The notes under the pieces: generated by a model
The model's database searches: none
What the model was told of the DNA's origin: nothing
What the model saw: only the letters and a program-made list of their open reading frames with translations
Shown here: piece after piece, positions 52,805-62,573 of the stretch
How the letters are laid out: each line of letters starts with the position of its first letter
How positions within the stretch are numbered: the stretch's first letter is position 1
From: Lautropia sp. SCN 69-89
GTDB lineage: Bacteria > Pseudomonadota > Gammaproteobacteria > Burkholderiales > Burkholderiaceae_E
DNA: 64,000 bases
NCBI GenBank assembly: GCA_001724855.1
Contig: MEED01000009.1
Span: forward strand, 22,242 to 86,241
Direction of reading: 5' to 3'
Made by a program: the position numbers and the translations under genes

Positions 52805-53257
52805 CTACGAAGCGCTGTCTGGCCGCACGCGCTTGCGGCGTCGCGTGACGGCCCACAGGTAGACCGCGAGGTTGGCTGCGACGACCAGCGCGCCGAGCCA
52901 TCTCTGGATCGGCGGGTCGAGGCCGGGCGGATAGACGATCGGGATCAGGTAGTGCTCGACGAAGCCGCCCGGATAGCCCGATTCGCCGGCAAGCCGGCGG
53001 AAGCGGTTTTCGAGCGGCGTGAGCGGGCAGATCGCGCCACTGAATTCGATCGCCGCGGCCCAGGCCGCCGCCGGCAGGTGAAGCCAGGCGAGCCACGCGC
53101 GCCATGCGACGAGCAGGCCGCCGAGCATCGCGAAGACGATGAACGCCAGGTGCAGCAGCACCAGGGCGTCGGCAGCGAGACGTGCACCCACGGCAGCGCG
53201 CGGCTTCAGAAGCGCGATGCGCCCGCCGTGAGCTCGCGTGCGGCCCGGACGCAGCAT
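52805..53257 (-). CDS. DUF2784 membrane protein
   Basis: Small integral membrane protein of unknown function. Hydrophobic helices at about 28-45, 55-72 and 120-138 and the family motif FSGAICPLTPLENRFRRLAGE followed by GYPGGFVEHYLIPIVYPPGL. The 150-residue version starting at 53257 has a basic N-terminal extension; a GTG at 53191 would begin closer to the usual family start (ARLAADALVLLHLAFIVF). Upstream of it is a 141-nt gap shared with the divergent aldolase gene. Confidence 0.8.
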   Translation of the reverse strand: MLRPGRTRAHGGRIALLKPRAAVGARLAADALVLLHLAFIVFAMLGGLLVAWRAWLAWLHLPAAAWAAAIEFSGAICPLTPLENRFRRLAGESGYPGGFVEHYLIPIVYPPGLDPPIQRWLGALVVAANLAVYLWAVTRRRKRVRPDSAS

Positions 53258-53398
53258 AGGCGCAAGGCAGGCATGCAGCTTCCTTCATGAACGAGAGGGC
53301 ATTGTCGGCGAAAGCACCCGACCGGTGTCGGGGTGCGCGACGCTGCCGCAGCCGGACGGGCGACAATCGGGGCTCGACGAACCTCTCGAAGATCGACG

Positions 53399-54286
53399 AT
53401 GGCCGAGCAATCCTTTCACGGTGTCTTTCCCTACCTCGTCTCTCCCATCGACGAGGCCGGCAAGGTCAGGAGCGAAGTGCTCGCGCGCCTGTGCGACGAC
53501 CTGATCGCCGCCGGCGTGCACGGGCTCGCGCCACTGGGCTCGACCGGCGAGTTCGCGTACCTGAGCTGGGAGCAGCAGCAGCGCGTGGTCGAGGTGGTGA
53601 TCGAGGCGGCCAACGGCCGGGTTCCTGTGGTGGCAGGGGTGGCCTCGACCACGATCGCGCAGGCCGAGTCGCGGGCACGCGCGTTCGAGCGGATGGGCGC
53701 CGACGGGATCCTGGCGATCCTCGAAGCGTATTTCCCGATCGACGACGACGGCGTCCACGCCTACTTCGAGGCGATCGGCAAGTCGGTGGATCTGCCGGTC
53801 GTGTTGTACACGAACCCGAACTTCCAGCGCTCGGACCTGAGCCTGCCGGTGATCGAGCGGCTGAGTCGCGTGCCGAACATCCGCTACATCAAGGATGCGT
53901 CGTCGAACACCGGCAGGCTGCTGTCGATCATCAATCGCGTCGAGGGGCGCATGCAGGTGTTCGCCGCTTCGGCGCACATCCCGGCCTGCGTGATGCTGAT
54001 CGGCGGCGTCGGCTGGATGGCCGGGCCGGCCTGCGTGGCGCCGCGCCAGAGCGTGGCGCTGTACGAGGCCTGCCGGCGCGGCGACTGGGCGGAGGCGATG
54101 AGGCTGCAGCGGCCGTTGTGGGCGCTGAACCAGGCGTTCGCGAAGCACAACCTCGCGGCCTGCATCAAGGGCGGGCTCGAACTGCAGGGCTATGCGGTCG
54201 GCGCGCCGTTGCGGCCGCAGGCGCCGCTGAGCGCAGTCGGTGTCGAAGAGGTCAGGGCGGCGCTTGCCGCGATCGGCGCGCTGTAA
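53399..54286 (+). CDS. Dihydrodipicolinate synthase-family (NAL) aldolase
   Basis: Class I aldolase of the DapA/NanA superfamily, 295 residues. It has GSTGEF (47-52, pyruvate-binding loop), Tyr137 in VVLYTNPNF and the Schiff-base Lys165 in YIKDASSN, so pyruvate (or 2-oxo acid) chemistry is expected. No lysine-pathway gene is adjacent and the C terminus is long, so a catabolic or unassigned aldolase is as likely as DapA. fumC follows 58 nt later. Confidence 0.82.
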   Translation: MAEQSFHGVFPYLVSPIDEAGKVRSEVLARLCDDLIAAGVHGLAPLGSTGEFAYLSWEQQQRVVEVVIEAANGRVPVVAGVASTTIAQAESRARAFERMGADGILAILEAYFPIDDDGVHAYFEAIGKSVDLPVVLYTNPNFQRSDLSLPVIERLSRVPNIRYIKDASSNTGRLLSIINRVEGRMQVFAASAHIPACVMLIGGVGWMAGPACVAPRQSVALYEACRRGDWAEAMRLQRPLWALNQAFAKHNLAACIKGGLELQGYAVGAPLRPQAPLSAVGVEEVRAALAAIGAL

Positions 54287-54344
54287 CGATCAACGCGGCG
54301 CAGGCGCATGCGAGCGCCTGCCGCAATCGGCAAGGAGAAACGTC

Positions 54345-55745
54345 ATGGCAGGGCAATCCGCGCACCGCACCGAGCGCGACACCTTCGGTCCGATCGACGT
54401 GCCCGCCGAGCGGCTGTGGGGCGCGCAGACGCAGCGTTCGCTGCAGTTCTTCGCGATCTCCACCGAGCGCATGCCCGGGGAACTGGTGGCCGCGCTGGTC
54501 GAGGTCAAGCGTGCCGCGGCGCTGGCCAACCGCGACCTGGGCCTTCTCGACGACGCGAAGGCGCAGGCGATCGTCCGCGCGGCCGACGAGGTGCTCGAGG
54601 GCAGGCACCCGGCGGAGTTCCCGTTGTCGGTCTGGCAGACCGGTTCGGGCACGCAGACCAACATGAACGTGAACGAGGTGCTGGCCAACCGCGCGTCCGA
54701 GCTGCTCGGCGGCGAACGCGGGCCGCGGCGGCTGGTGCACCCGAACGACGAGGTGAACCGCGGGCAGTCGTCGAACGACGTGGTGCCCACCTCGATCCAC
54801 GTCGCAGCGGCCTGCGCGGTGGCGCAGCGGCTGTTGCCGGCACTCGAGGCGCTGCACGCGACGCTGAAGGCCAAGTCGGAGGCGCATGCCGACCTGGTGA
54901 AGATCGGCCGCACGCACCTGCAGGACGCGACGCCGCTCACCGTGGGCCAGGAGATGTCGGGCTGGGCGGCACAGCTCGGCCGCGCGCGTGATGCGATTGC
55001 GCGTGCGCTGCCGGCGGTGTGCGAGCTGGCGATCGGCGGCACCGCGGTCGGCACCGGCCTGAACACGCACCCGGAGTTCGCCGCGCGCGTGTGCGCCGAA
55101 CTCGCCCGGCGGCTCGATCTGCCGTTTGCGCCGGCGCCGAACCGCTTCGCGGCGCTGGCGGGGCACGAGCCGGTGGTGGCCCTTCACGGCGCGCTGCGCG
55201 CGCTGGCGGCGGCGCTCACCAAGATCGCCAACGACGTGCGCTGGCTCGCGAGCGGCCCGCGCTCGGGGCTGGGCGAGATCCGCATCCCCGAGAACGAACC
55301 CGGAAGCTCGATCATGCCCGGCAAGGTGAACCCGACCCAGTGCGAGGCGATGACGATGCTGTGCGCGCAGGTGCTGGGCAACGACGTGGCGATCGGCGTC
55401 GGCGCGGCCTCGGGCAACTTCGAGCTCAACGTGTTCCAGCCGCTGATCGCGCACAACCTGCTGCAGAGCCTGCGGCTGCTCGGCGACGGCATGGCGAGCT
55501 TCGAGCGCCACTGCGCCGCGGGCATCGAGCCGGATCGGGCACGCATCGCCGCGCTGCTCGAACGGTCGCTGATGCTCGTGACCGCGCTGGCGCCGCACAT
55601 CGGCTACGAGCGCGCTGCCGAGATCGCCAAGCAGGCGCACCGCGACGGCAGCACGCTGCGCGAGGCGGCGCTCGCGCTGGGCTACGTCAGCCCTGCGCAG
55701 TTCGACGAATGGGTTCGTCCGGAACGGATGACGGCGCCGGGCTGA
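54345..55745 (+). CDS. fumC: FumC, class II fumarate hydratase
   Basis: Iron-free TCA-cycle fumarase, interconverting fumarate and malate. The 466-residue product has [19 protein letters not shown], the catalytic His in [14 protein letters not shown], and the superfamily signature [16 protein letters not shown] at 320-335. AAGGAG precedes ATG 54345. The last 59 nt overlap the convergent DGC-domain gene on the other strand. Confidence 0.95.
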   Translation: MAGQSAHRTERDTFGPIDVPAERLWGAQTQRSLQFFAISTERMPGELVAALVEVKRAAALANRDLGLLDDAKAQAIVRAADEVLEGRHPAEFPLSVWQTGSGTQTNMNVNEVLANRASELLGGERGPRRLVHPNDEVNRGQSSNDVVPTSIHVAAACAVAQRLLPALEALHATLKAKSEAHADLVKIGRTHLQDATPLTVGQEMSGWAAQLGRARDAIARALPAVCELAIGGTAVGTGLNTHPEFAARVCAELARRLDLPFAPAPNRFAALAGHEPVVALHGALRALAAALTKIANDVRWLASGPRSGLGEIRIPENEPGSSIMPGKVNPTQCEAMTMLCAQVLGNDVAIGVGAASGNFELNVFQPLIAHNLLQSLRLLGDGMASFERHCAAGIEPDRARIAALLERSLMLVTALAPHIGYERAAEIAKQAHRDGSTLREAALALGYVSPAQFDEWVRPERMTAPG

Positions 55746-56127
55746 TCGGCCGCAGCTCCGCGATCCGGTCGACCAGCCGGTCGTAGAGCAGATCGGCCTG
55801 CGCCGCGTCGAAGTCGGCGTGATACGACTTGCGCACGCCGTCGTCGGCGAGTTGCACGTGTTCGGTGGGGGCGAGCCCGCGCTGCCGCAGGCAGGCGAGC
55901 GCGCAGGCGAGCGCGCAGCCGTCGATCGCGAGAATCGGGCGCCCGGCGCGGGCCGCCTTGCGGGCCAGCCCGACCAGCGCGGGCACGTCGCCGCCGATGC
56001 CGGCAATGCACGACATCTCGGCCAGGCCGGCGCGGTCGAGGCGCACCGCGAGGTGGTTGGCGAGCTGGGCGGCGCTGGAGCAGCCCGAGCAACTGTAGAC
56101 GAGCGGGAGGTCCGATCGGGTGGTCAT
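55687..56127 (-). CDS. DGC-domain putative metal-binding protein
   Basis: 146-residue Cys-rich protein of the DGC family (named for its Asp-Gly-Cys motif). Conserved Cys: Cys13 and Cys16 in [22 protein letters not shown], and [14 protein letters not shown]. Proposed to bind metal, probably zinc; role unknown. The C-terminal ~20 residues are encoded inside the antisense of fumC; without that the fold would still be complete. It is divergent from the ABC exporter (85 nt). Confidence 0.82.
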   Translation of the reverse strand: MTTRSDLPLVYSCSGCSSAAQLANHLAVRLDRAGLAEMSCIAGIGGDVPALVGLARKAARAGRPILAIDGCALACALACLRQRGLAPTEHVQLADDGVRKSYHADFDAAQADLLYDRLVDRIAELRPISPAPSSVPDEPIRRTAQG

Positions 56128-56211
56128 CGGTCAATGATGCACCGGAAACCGCGCCAGGCCGGCCACGGCCATCGCGCGATCGGGGTCGCGCGTTTCGCTT
56201 ATGCTTCGCCG

Positions 56212-58032
56212 ATGGCTCCGGATGCCCCCTCGACCGGCGCGGCCGGCCTTTCGACCGCGCGCCGCAGCTCGCTCTCCGTGCTGCGCGCACTGTGGCCGTT
56301 CATGGCCCCGTACCGGGCGCGGGTGGCGGTGGCGGCGATCGCGCTGCTCGTCGCCGCGGCCGCGACGCTGGTCGTGCCGCTCGCGTTCCGCCAGATGATC
56401 GACGTGGGGTTCGCCGCGCGCGCGGTGGCCTCCGAGCGCGCCAACGTCAACCTGTGGTTCCTCGCGCTGTTCGGCGTTGCCGTGGTGCTTGCGCTGGGCA
56501 CCGCGCTGCGCTTCTACAGCGTGTCGTGGCTGGGCGAGCGCGTCACGTCCGACCTGCGGCGCGCGGTCTACCGGCAGGTGCTGCGGCAGGACGCGCGCTT
56601 CTTCGAGACGCTGAAGACCGGCGAGGTGCTGTCCAGGCTGAACACCGACACCACGCTGATCCAGACGCTGGTGGGCACCAGCATCTCGCTCGGGCTGCGC
56701 AACGCGCTGTTGTTCGCCGGCGCGCTGGTCATGCTGATCGTCACCAGTCCGCAGCTCGCGTCGATCATCGTCGGCCTGCTGCTGCTGGTCGTGCTGCCCA
56801 TCCTCGTGTTCGGCCGGCGCGTGCGGCGGCTCTCGCGCGTGAGCCAGGACGCGCTCGCCGACAGCAGCGCGCTGGCCGGCGAGACGCTGAATGCGATCCA
56901 GATCGTGCAGGCCTACGCGCGCGAGCCGCTCGAGGGGCAGCGTTTCGGCGCATCGACCGAATCGGCCTTCGCCAGCGCGATCCGGCGCGTGCGCGCCCGC
57001 TCGCTGCTCACCGCGCTGGCCATCGTGCTGGTGTTCGGCGCGATCGTGTTCGTGCTGTGGCTCGGCGCCCACGCAGTGCTCGAAGGGCGCCTGACCGCGG
57101 GGCTGCTGACCCAGTTCATCCTCTATGCGGCGCTGGTGGCCGGCGCTACCGGTGCGATCGCCGAGGTGCTGGGCGACGTGCAACGCGCCGCCGGCGCCAC
57201 CGAGCGGCTGCTCGAACTGCTCGAGGCCGAGCCGGCGATCCGCGCCCCGGAGCGAGCCGAGCGGCTCGCGCCATCGGGGCGCGGATCGCATGTGGCCTTC
57301 GAGTCGGTCACGTTCAGCTATCCGTCGCGGCCGGGCGAGCACGCGCTCGACCGGGTGACGCTCGAAGTGGCTCCCGGGGAGACGGTCGCGCTGGTCGGGC
57401 CTTCGGGCGCCGGCAAGACCACGCTGTTCCAGTTGCTGCTGCGCTTTCACGATCCGTCCTCGGGCGCGATCCGCGTTGACGGCATCGACCTGCGCCGTCT
57501 CGATCCGGCCGACCTGCGCGGCGCGATCGGGCTGGTTTCGCAGGACAGCGTCGTATTCTCCGCCGACGCGATGGAGAACATCCGCTACGGCCGGCTCGAC
57601 GCGAGCGACGCCGAAGTGATCGAGGCGGCGCGCGCGGCGCACGCGCACGAGTTCATCGAGAAGCTGCCCGAGGGCTACCGCACCTTCCTCGGCGAGCGCG
57701 GCGTGCGCCTGTCGGGCGGGCAGCGCCAGCGCATTGCGATCGCGCGCGCGCTGCTGAAGAACCCGCCGCTGCTGCTGCTCGACGAGGCGACCAGTGCGCT
57801 CGACGCCGAGAGCGAGCGCGCGGTGCAGGACGCGCTCGAGCGCGCGATGCGCGGGCGCACCACGCTGGTCATCGCGCACCGCCTCGCCACCGTGGCCGGT
57901 GCCGACCGCATCGTCGTGCTCGAGCGCGGCCGCGTGGTCGACGTCGGCACGCATGCCGAGCTGGTCGAGCGCGGCGGCCTGTATGCGAGGCTGGCCGCGA
58001 TCCAGTTCGATCCCCGCATGGAGACCTCATGA
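56212..58032 (+). CDS. MsbA-like ABC exporter (fused permease-ATPase)
   Basis: Half-transporter working as a homodimer: six membrane helices (about residues 30-320) followed by an ATPase with Walker A GPSGAGKTT, signature LSGGQRQRIAIARALL, Walker B LLLLDEATSALD and the H-loop VIAHRLATV. It resembles the MsbA-related exporter group, for lipid or drug export. The 606-residue length is typical. ATG 56212 has no strong ribosome site; no in-frame alternative nearby. Its stop overlaps the FAH gene as ATGA. Confidence 0.9.
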   Translation: MAPDAPSTGAAGLSTARRSSLSVLRALWPFMAPYRARVAVAAIALLVAAAATLVVPLAFRQMIDVGFAARAVASERANVNLWFLALFGVAVVLALGTALRFYSVSWLGERVTSDLRRAVYRQVLRQDARFFETLKTGEVLSRLNTDTTLIQTLVGTSISLGLRNALLFAGALVMLIVTSPQLASIIVGLLLLVVLPILVFGRRVRRLSRVSQDALADSSALAGETLNAIQIVQAYAREPLEGQRFGASTESAFASAIRRVRARSLLTALAIVLVFGAIVFVLWLGAHAVLEGRLTAGLLTQFILYAALVAGATGAIAEVLGDVQRAAGATERLLELLEAEPAIRAPERAERLAPSGRGSHVAFESVTFSYPSRPGEHALDRVTLEVAPGETVALVGPSGAGKTTLFQLLLRFHDPSSGAIRVDGIDLRRLDPADLRGAIGLVSQDSVVFSADAMENIRYGRLDASDAEVIEAARAAHAHEFIEKLPEGYRTFLGERGVRLSGGQRQRIAIARALLKNPPLLLLDEATSALDAESERAVQDALERAMRGRTTLVIAHRLATVAGADRIVVLERGRVVDVGTHAELVERGGLYARLAAIQFDPRMETS

Positions 58033-58877
58033 AGCTCGTACGCTACGGAAAGCCCGGCAAGGAGAAACCGGGGCTGATCGACGCCGACGGCACGCTGCGC
58101 GACCTGTCGGCCGTCGCGCCCGACATCGGCCCAGAGCAGCTGTCGCCGAAGGGCCTGGCCAGGCTCGCGAGGCTCGAGCCCCAGCGGCTGCCGGCGGTGC
58201 GCGGCACGCCGCGCTTCGGGCCGCCGCTCACCGGCACGACGAAGTTCGTCGCGATCGGCCTGAACTATTCGGACCACGCGGCCGAGACCGGATCGCCGGT
58301 GCCGAAGGAGCCGATCGTCTTCCAGAAGACGCTGAGCTCGATCGTCGGTCCGAACGACGACCTCATGCTGCCAAGGGGTTCGACGAAGACCGACTGGGAG
58401 GTCGAACTGGGCATCGTGATCGGCAGCCGCGCGCGCTACGTGTCGAAGAAGGACGCGCTCGCGTGCGTCGCCGGCTACCTGCTGGTCAACGACGTGTCCG
58501 AGCGCGAGTACCAGCTCGAGCGCAACGGCACCTGGGACAAGGGCAAGGGTTGCGACACCTTCGGCCCGATCGGCCCGTGGATTCTCACCGCCGACGAGGT
58601 GCCGAACCCGCAGAACCTCGCAATGTGGCTCGACGTGAACGGCGAGCGGCGCCAGCGCGGCAACACCCGAACGATGATCTTCGACTGCGCGACGCTGGTG
58701 TCGTACGTGAGCCGCTTCATGACGCTGCTGCCTGGCGACCTGATCACCACCGGCACGCCGCCGGGGGTGGGGATGGGCATGAAGCCGCCCCGTTACCTGA
58801 AGCCCGGAGACGTGGTGAGCGCCGGCATCGACGGACTGGGCACGCAGACCCAGCGCGTGGTCCGCTTCAGGGCCTGA
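58029..58877 (+). CDS. Fumarylacetoacetate hydrolase (FAH)-family protein
   Basis: 282-residue FAH-fold enzyme: IGLNYSDHAAETG, FQKTLSSIVGPND, metal ligands Glu124 and Glu126 in DWEVELGIVIG, and TGTPPGVGMGMKPPRYL. Close relatives are 2-hydroxyhepta-diene-dioate isomerases, ureidoglycolate lyases, 2,4-diketo-3-deoxy-L-fuconate hydrolases and acylpyruvases; the substrate cannot be chosen here. Coupled by 4-nt overlap to the exporter gene, an odd pairing. Confidence 0.88.
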   Translation: MKLVRYGKPGKEKPGLIDADGTLRDLSAVAPDIGPEQLSPKGLARLARLEPQRLPAVRGTPRFGPPLTGTTKFVAIGLNYSDHAAETGSPVPKEPIVFQKTLSSIVGPNDDLMLPRGSTKTDWEVELGIVIGSRARYVSKKDALACVAGYLLVNDVSEREYQLERNGTWDKGKGCDTFGPIGPWILTADEVPNPQNLAMWLDVNGERRQRGNTRTMIFDCATLVSYVSRFMTLLPGDLITTGTPPGVGMGMKPPRYLKPGDVVSAGIDGLGTQTQRVVRFRA

Positions 58878-58931
58878 ACGCGCGGGCGGAACCGTCGCAC
58901 ACACGCGCTCGCGCCAGCGTCCGCGCTGCCG

Positions 58932-59570
58932 CTACGATTCGTTGACGCGTTCCGGCAGCGCAGGGCCGCCGTGCCCGGCCTCGTCGGCATGTGGCCGCTC
59001 GGCCTGGTCGAGCGGGGCCTCGACGTGCCGGTGCCGCGCGCGCGTGCGCCCCCGCAGGTAGCGGCTGGTATCGGGCAGGCCGGGGCGCTGCTCGCCGCGA
59101 TGGAACAGCATGCGCGCCAGTTCGCTCAGCGCCAGGCTGTAGACCTCGCGCTTGAATTCGATCACCGCATCGAGCGGCACCCAATAGTCGTTCCAACGCC
59201 AGGCATCGAATTCCGGCCGCTCCGAGGCGCGCAGGTCGACGTCGCTGTCGCGGCCGACCAGCCGGAGCAGGAACCAGATCTGCTTCTGCCCGCGGTAGTG
59301 GCCGCGCCATTCGCGCCGCACCCAGTGCTCCGGCACGTCGTAGCGCAGCCAGTCGCGGGTGCGGCCGACGATGCGCACGTGCTCGGGACGCAGGCCGACT
59401 TCCTCGTGCAGCTCGCGGAACATCGCCTGTTCGGGCGATTCGCCGCGCTTGATGCCGCCCTGCGGAAACTGCCACGAATGCTCGCGAACCCGTTTCCCCC
59501 AGAAGACCTCGTTCCTCGAATTGACCAGGATGATGCCGACGTTGGGGCGATAGCCGTCACGGTCCAGCAT
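58932..59570 (-). CDS. rppH: RppH, RNA 5'-pyrophosphohydrolase
   Basis: Nudix enzyme that removes pyrophosphate from mRNA 5' ends and starts RNase E decay. The 212 residues start [27 protein letters not shown], with Nudix box [23 protein letters not shown] and WRWNDYW. The C-terminal ~50 residues (basic, then low complexity) exceed the E. coli form (176), as in many betaproteobacteria. Divergent from proS, a conserved pairing. Confidence 0.95.
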   Translation of the reverse strand: MLDRDGYRPNVGIILVNSRNEVFWGKRVREHSWQFPQGGIKRGESPEQAMFRELHEEVGLRPEHVRIVGRTRDWLRYDVPEHWVRREWRGHYRGQKQIWFLLRLVGRDSDVDLRASERPEFDAWRWNDYWVPLDAVIEFKREVYSLALSELARMLFHRGEQRPGLPDTSRYLRGRTRARHRHVEAPLDQAERPHADEAGHGGPALPERVNES

Positions 59571-59591
59571 GGCCCGCACCCCTCGATCCCA

Positions 59592-59610
59592 TACAATCGA
59601 GCCGATTATA
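59592..59610. promoter_or_regulatory. Divergent -10 boxes for rppH and proS
   Basis: In the 93-nt divergent gap a perfect TATAAT is present on the minus strand (59610-59605) for rppH, and TACAAT on the plus strand (59592-59597) for proS. Predicted leaders are about 28 nt and 60 nt. -35 boxes are poor on both sides. Confidence 0.45.
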
Positions 59611-59663
59611 TAGAGCCGCCGCGGGCACAGGAACCTCGGCGATCGCCCCATCCCGGACCGCGC

Positions 59664-61433
59664 ATGAAAGCCTCCCGATTCCATCTCTCGACCCTGAAGG
59701 AAGCGCCCGCCGACGCCGAGGTCGTCAGCCATCGGCTGATGACGCGCGCGGGCATGATCCGCAAGCTCGCCGGCGGCATCTACAACTACATGCCGCTCGG
59801 GCTGCGGGTCATCCGCAAGATCGAGGCGGTCATCCGCGAGGAAATGAACCGGGCGGGGGCGATCGAACTGCTGATGCCGGTCATCCAGCCGGCCGAATTG
59901 TGGGTCGAGTCGGGACGGTGGGAGAAATACGGGCCCGAGCTGCTGCGGCTGAAGGACCGCCACCAGCGCGACTTCATCGTGCAGCCCACCTCGGAGGAGG
60001 CGATCACCGACATCGCCCGCAACGAGTTGCGCAGCTACCGCCAGATGCCGAAGAACTTCTATCACATCCAGACGAAGTTCCGCGATGAGCGCCGGCCGCG
60101 CTTCGGCGTGATGCGCGGGCGCGAATTCACGATGAAGGACGCGTATTCGTTCGACCGCGACCGCGACTCGGCGCTGCAGAGCTACCGGGCGATGTACGAC
60201 GCCTATGTGGCGATCTTCACCCGCATGGGCCTCACGTTCCGCGCGGTGGCGGCCGACACCGGCGCGATCGGCGGCTCGGCCAGCCACGAATTCCAGGTGA
60301 TCGCCGAAACCGGCGAGGACGCGATCGCCTGGTGCCCGCAGTCCGACTACGCGGCCAACGTCGAGCTGGCCGAGGCCTTGCCGCTCATCGCGCATCGTGG
60401 CGCGCCGGGCGAGCCGCTCGCGAAGGTGCCGACGCCGTCGCGCGAGAAATGCGAAGACGTCGCCGAACTGCTCGGCCTGCCGCTCGCACGCACCGTGAAA
60501 TCGATCGTGCTGGCGGTCGACCGGCGCGAACCGGTGAAGGATGGTGCGCAAGACTTTGCCGGCACGCCGCGCATCGTCGACACCGCGATCTGGCTGCTGC
60601 TGGTGCGCGGCGACCACGACCTGAACGAGGTGAAGGCCGGCAAGGTGCCGGGGCTGGAGGGCTTCCGCTTCGCCACCGAAGCCGAGATCGTCGAGCATTT
60701 CGGCTCGCCGCCCGGCTACCTGGGGCCGATCGGCACGCGCAAGCCGGTGCAGGTGGTGGCCGATCGCACGGTCGCGGCCATGCACGACTTCGTCTGCGGC
60801 GCCAACGACGCCGGCTATCACTACACCGGGGTCAACTGGGGCCGCGACCTGCCCGAGCCGATCGTCGCCGACATCCGCAACGTCCAGGCCGGCGATCCGT
60901 CGCCCGACGGCAAGGGCACGCTGGCGATCCAGCGCGGCATCGAGGTCGGGCACGTGTTCTATCTCGGCACGAAGTACTCGGAGGCGATGCATGCCGAGTT
61001 CGTCGACGTCGACGGCAAGTCCAGGCCGTTCGAGATGGGCTGCTACGGCATCGGCGTCACGCGCCTCGTCGGCGCGGCGATCGAGCAGAACCACGACGAG
61101 CGCGGCATCGTCTGGCCGCGCGCGATCGCGCCGTTCGAAGTCGCAGTGGTGCCGCTGGGCTACGGCAAGTCCGACGCGGTGCGCGCCACTGCCGACGCGG
61201 TGTACGCGCAGCTGCTGGCCGACGGCGTCGACGTCGTCCTCGACGACCGCGACGAGCGACCCGGCGTGATGTTCGCCGACTGGGAGCTGATCGGCGTGCC
61301 GGTGCGGGTCACGATCGGCGAGCGCAGCCTGAAGGAGGGGCGCGTCGAACTGCTCGCGCGCCGCGGCATGCAGGCGCAGGCGGTCCCTGTCGGCGAGGCG
61401 GCGCCGGCTGTCCGGCACCTGCTTGCAGGTTGA
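59664..61433 (+). CDS. proS: ProS, prolyl-tRNA synthetase
   Basis: Class II synthetase of the bacterial type with an editing (INS) domain. The 589 residues begin [26 protein letters not shown]; class II motifs are [16 protein letters not shown] motif 1 region, [25 protein letters not shown] (motif 2) and [13 protein letters not shown] (motif 3). The insertion domain (about 225-400) should deacylate Ala-tRNA-Pro. It supplies charging for the tRNA-Pro in this window. Confidence 0.97.
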   Translation: MKASRFHLSTLKEAPADAEVVSHRLMTRAGMIRKLAGGIYNYMPLGLRVIRKIEAVIREEMNRAGAIELLMPVIQPAELWVESGRWEKYGPELLRLKDRHQRDFIVQPTSEEAITDIARNELRSYRQMPKNFYHIQTKFRDERRPRFGVMRGREFTMKDAYSFDRDRDSALQSYRAMYDAYVAIFTRMGLTFRAVAADTGAIGGSASHEFQVIAETGEDAIAWCPQSDYAANVELAEALPLIAHRGAPGEPLAKVPTPSREKCEDVAELLGLPLARTVKSIVLAVDRREPVKDGAQDFAGTPRIVDTAIWLLLVRGDHDLNEVKAGKVPGLEGFRFATEAEIVEHFGSPPGYLGPIGTRKPVQVVADRTVAAMHDFVCGANDAGYHYTGVNWGRDLPEPIVADIRNVQAGDPSPDGKGTLAIQRGIEVGHVFYLGTKYSEAMHAEFVDVDGKSRPFEMGCYGIGVTRLVGAAIEQNHDERGIVWPRAIAPFEVAVVPLGYGKSDAVRATADAVYAQLLADGVDVVLDDRDERPGVMFADWELIGVPVRVTIGERSLKEGRVELLARRGMQAQAVPVGEAAPAVRHLLAG

Positions 61434-61458
61434 GCGCTACGGCGTTCTCATCGGGGCG

Positions 61459-62139
61459 ATGAGGAACATCCTGCTCCTGGTGCTGCTGGTGTGCGCCGCG
61501 CTGGCGGGGCTCGCGCTGGCCGACCCGGCGCACGCCGGCGCGCAGCGATACGAGCCGCTCAGCGCGTCGGTGCGCACCGCACTGGCGGCCGCGATCGAGG
61601 GCGACGATGAGCCGCCGCAACCGCGCTTCGAATCGGTCAACCAGAGGGTCGACTGGCTCGCGGCGATGTCGAGTCGCCTGCCGCGCCGCTGGAAGCCAGG
61701 GTTCCGGCAGCGCATCGAGTTTCTCGATACCGTGCGCTACGAGGCCCAGCGCGCAGGGCTCGATCCGCACCTCGTGCTCGGCCTGATCGAGGTGGAGAGC
61801 TACTTCCGTCGCTACGCGATCTCGCAGGCGGGCGCGCGCGGCTACATGCAGGTGATGCCGTTCTGGGCGGGGGTGATCGGCGACGGCGACCCGTCGAAGC
61901 TGTTCGACATGCGCGCGAACCTGCGCTACGGCTGCACGATCCTGCGCCACTACCTCGACATCGAGCGCGGCGACCTGTTCCGCGCGCTCGGCCGCTACAA
62001 CGGCAGCCTCGGCCGCCCCGAATACCCCAACGCGGTGCTGCGCGCCTGGAAGCGCTGGGAGTTCAGCCCGGCCGGGCCCCAACGATCCTCGCCAGCAGTT
62101 GCGCAAGCTGCTGGCGCTCCTGTGGCGAGCATCCGGTAG
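61459..62139 (+). CDS. Lytic transglycosylase (SLT domain)
   Basis: Periplasmic muramidase-like enzyme that cleaves peptidoglycan to 1,6-anhydroMurNAc ends. ATG 61459 gives a signal peptide MRNILLLVLLVCAALAGLALADPAHA; an upstream TTG would spoil it. Catalytic Glu113 is in LIEVESYF; family motifs GARGYMQVMP and LRYGCTILRHYL follow. 226 residues. The last 77 nt overlap the convergent MarR gene, encoding a Pro/Ala-rich tail that may be dispensable. Confidence 0.9.
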   Translation: MRNILLLVLLVCAALAGLALADPAHAGAQRYEPLSASVRTALAAAIEGDDEPPQPRFESVNQRVDWLAAMSSRLPRRWKPGFRQRIEFLDTVRYEAQRAGLDPHLVLGLIEVESYFRRYAISQAGARGYMQVMPFWAGVIGDGDPSKLFDMRANLRYGCTILRHYLDIERGDLFRALGRYNGSLGRPEYPNAVLRAWKRWEFSPAGPQRSSPAVAQAAGAPVASIR

Positions 62140-62536
62140 CCAGCGCCGCGTCGTGCGCGCGCAGCCGCAGCCTGAGCCCTGCCAGCGCCGACTCGCCGGC
62201 GGCGGTCAGCATCAACGATTTCTCGCGGCGGTTCGAGCCCGCGCCGAGCGAGATCCAGCCGCGCGTCTCCAGGAAGCGGATCACCGCGACCAGGTTCGAG
62301 CGCTCGACCGCCATCGCGGTCGCCAGCGTGCTCGGCCGGATGCCGGGATTGCAGGCGATCAGCTCGAGGGCGGTGAAGCGCGCCGGCGTGACGCTGGTGC
62401 CGGCGAAAGCGCGCGAGAATCCCTGCATGTTCGCCAGTTCGGCCAGATGGATCAGGTAGCCGATGGCGTGTTGCAGCGCGCCATAGGCGACGGGCCCTTC
62501 CGGGCCTTCGGGTTGCCGAGCATTGCGCCTGGACAT
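62063..62536 (-). CDS. MarR-family transcriptional regulator
   Basis: 157-residue winged-helix dimeric regulator: helix FSRAFAGTSVTPARFTALELIACNPGIRPSTLATAM, recognition helix ERSNLVAVIRFLETRGWI, and wing SNRREKSLMLTAAGESAL. It is divergent from the acyl-CoA ligase with only 37 nt between starts, so it very likely represses that gene and itself. The ligand is probably the acid or acyl-CoA handled by the ligase, as for known aromatic-acid MarR repressors (inference). Confidence 0.88.
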   Translation of the reverse strand: MSRRNARQPEGPEGPVAYGALQHAIGYLIHLAELANMQGFSRAFAGTSVTPARFTALELIACNPGIRPSTLATAMAVERSNLVAVIRFLETRGWISLGAGSNRREKSLMLTAAGESALAGLRLRLRAHDAALATGCSPQERQQLAQLLARIVGARPG

Positions 62537-62543
62537 GATGATT

Positions 62544-62561
62544 GTTATAACGCATAGCTAT
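62544..62561. promoter_or_regulatory. Candidate MarR operator
   Basis: Two perfect 8-bp palindromes, GTTATAAC (62544-62551) and ATAGCTAT (62554-62561), two bases apart in the 37-nt gap between the divergent MarR and ligase genes. They form an unusually AT-rich patch that probably doubles as the -10 region for one or both genes. Confidence 0.6.
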
Positions 62562-62573
62562 CCGGGAGGGCAA

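Noticed and set aside
53317..53340. GCACCCGAC/GTCGGGGTGC imperfect dyad before the aldolase gene
   Set aside because: One-base bulge and high GC; could be chance, and no regulator is nearby.
53399..54286. Naming the aldolase DapA
   Set aside because: The Schiff-base family residues are present but nothing around it is lysine or peptidoglycan precursor synthesis; the family has many other members.
54252..55600. Minus-strand open frames opposite fumC
   Set aside because: Compositionally antisense; fumC on the plus strand has full family motifs. Only the DGC gene (55687-56127) is supported on that strand.
58932..61418. 828-codon minus-strand frame that includes rppH
   Set aside because: Only the last 212 codons are RppH; the rest is antisense to proS.
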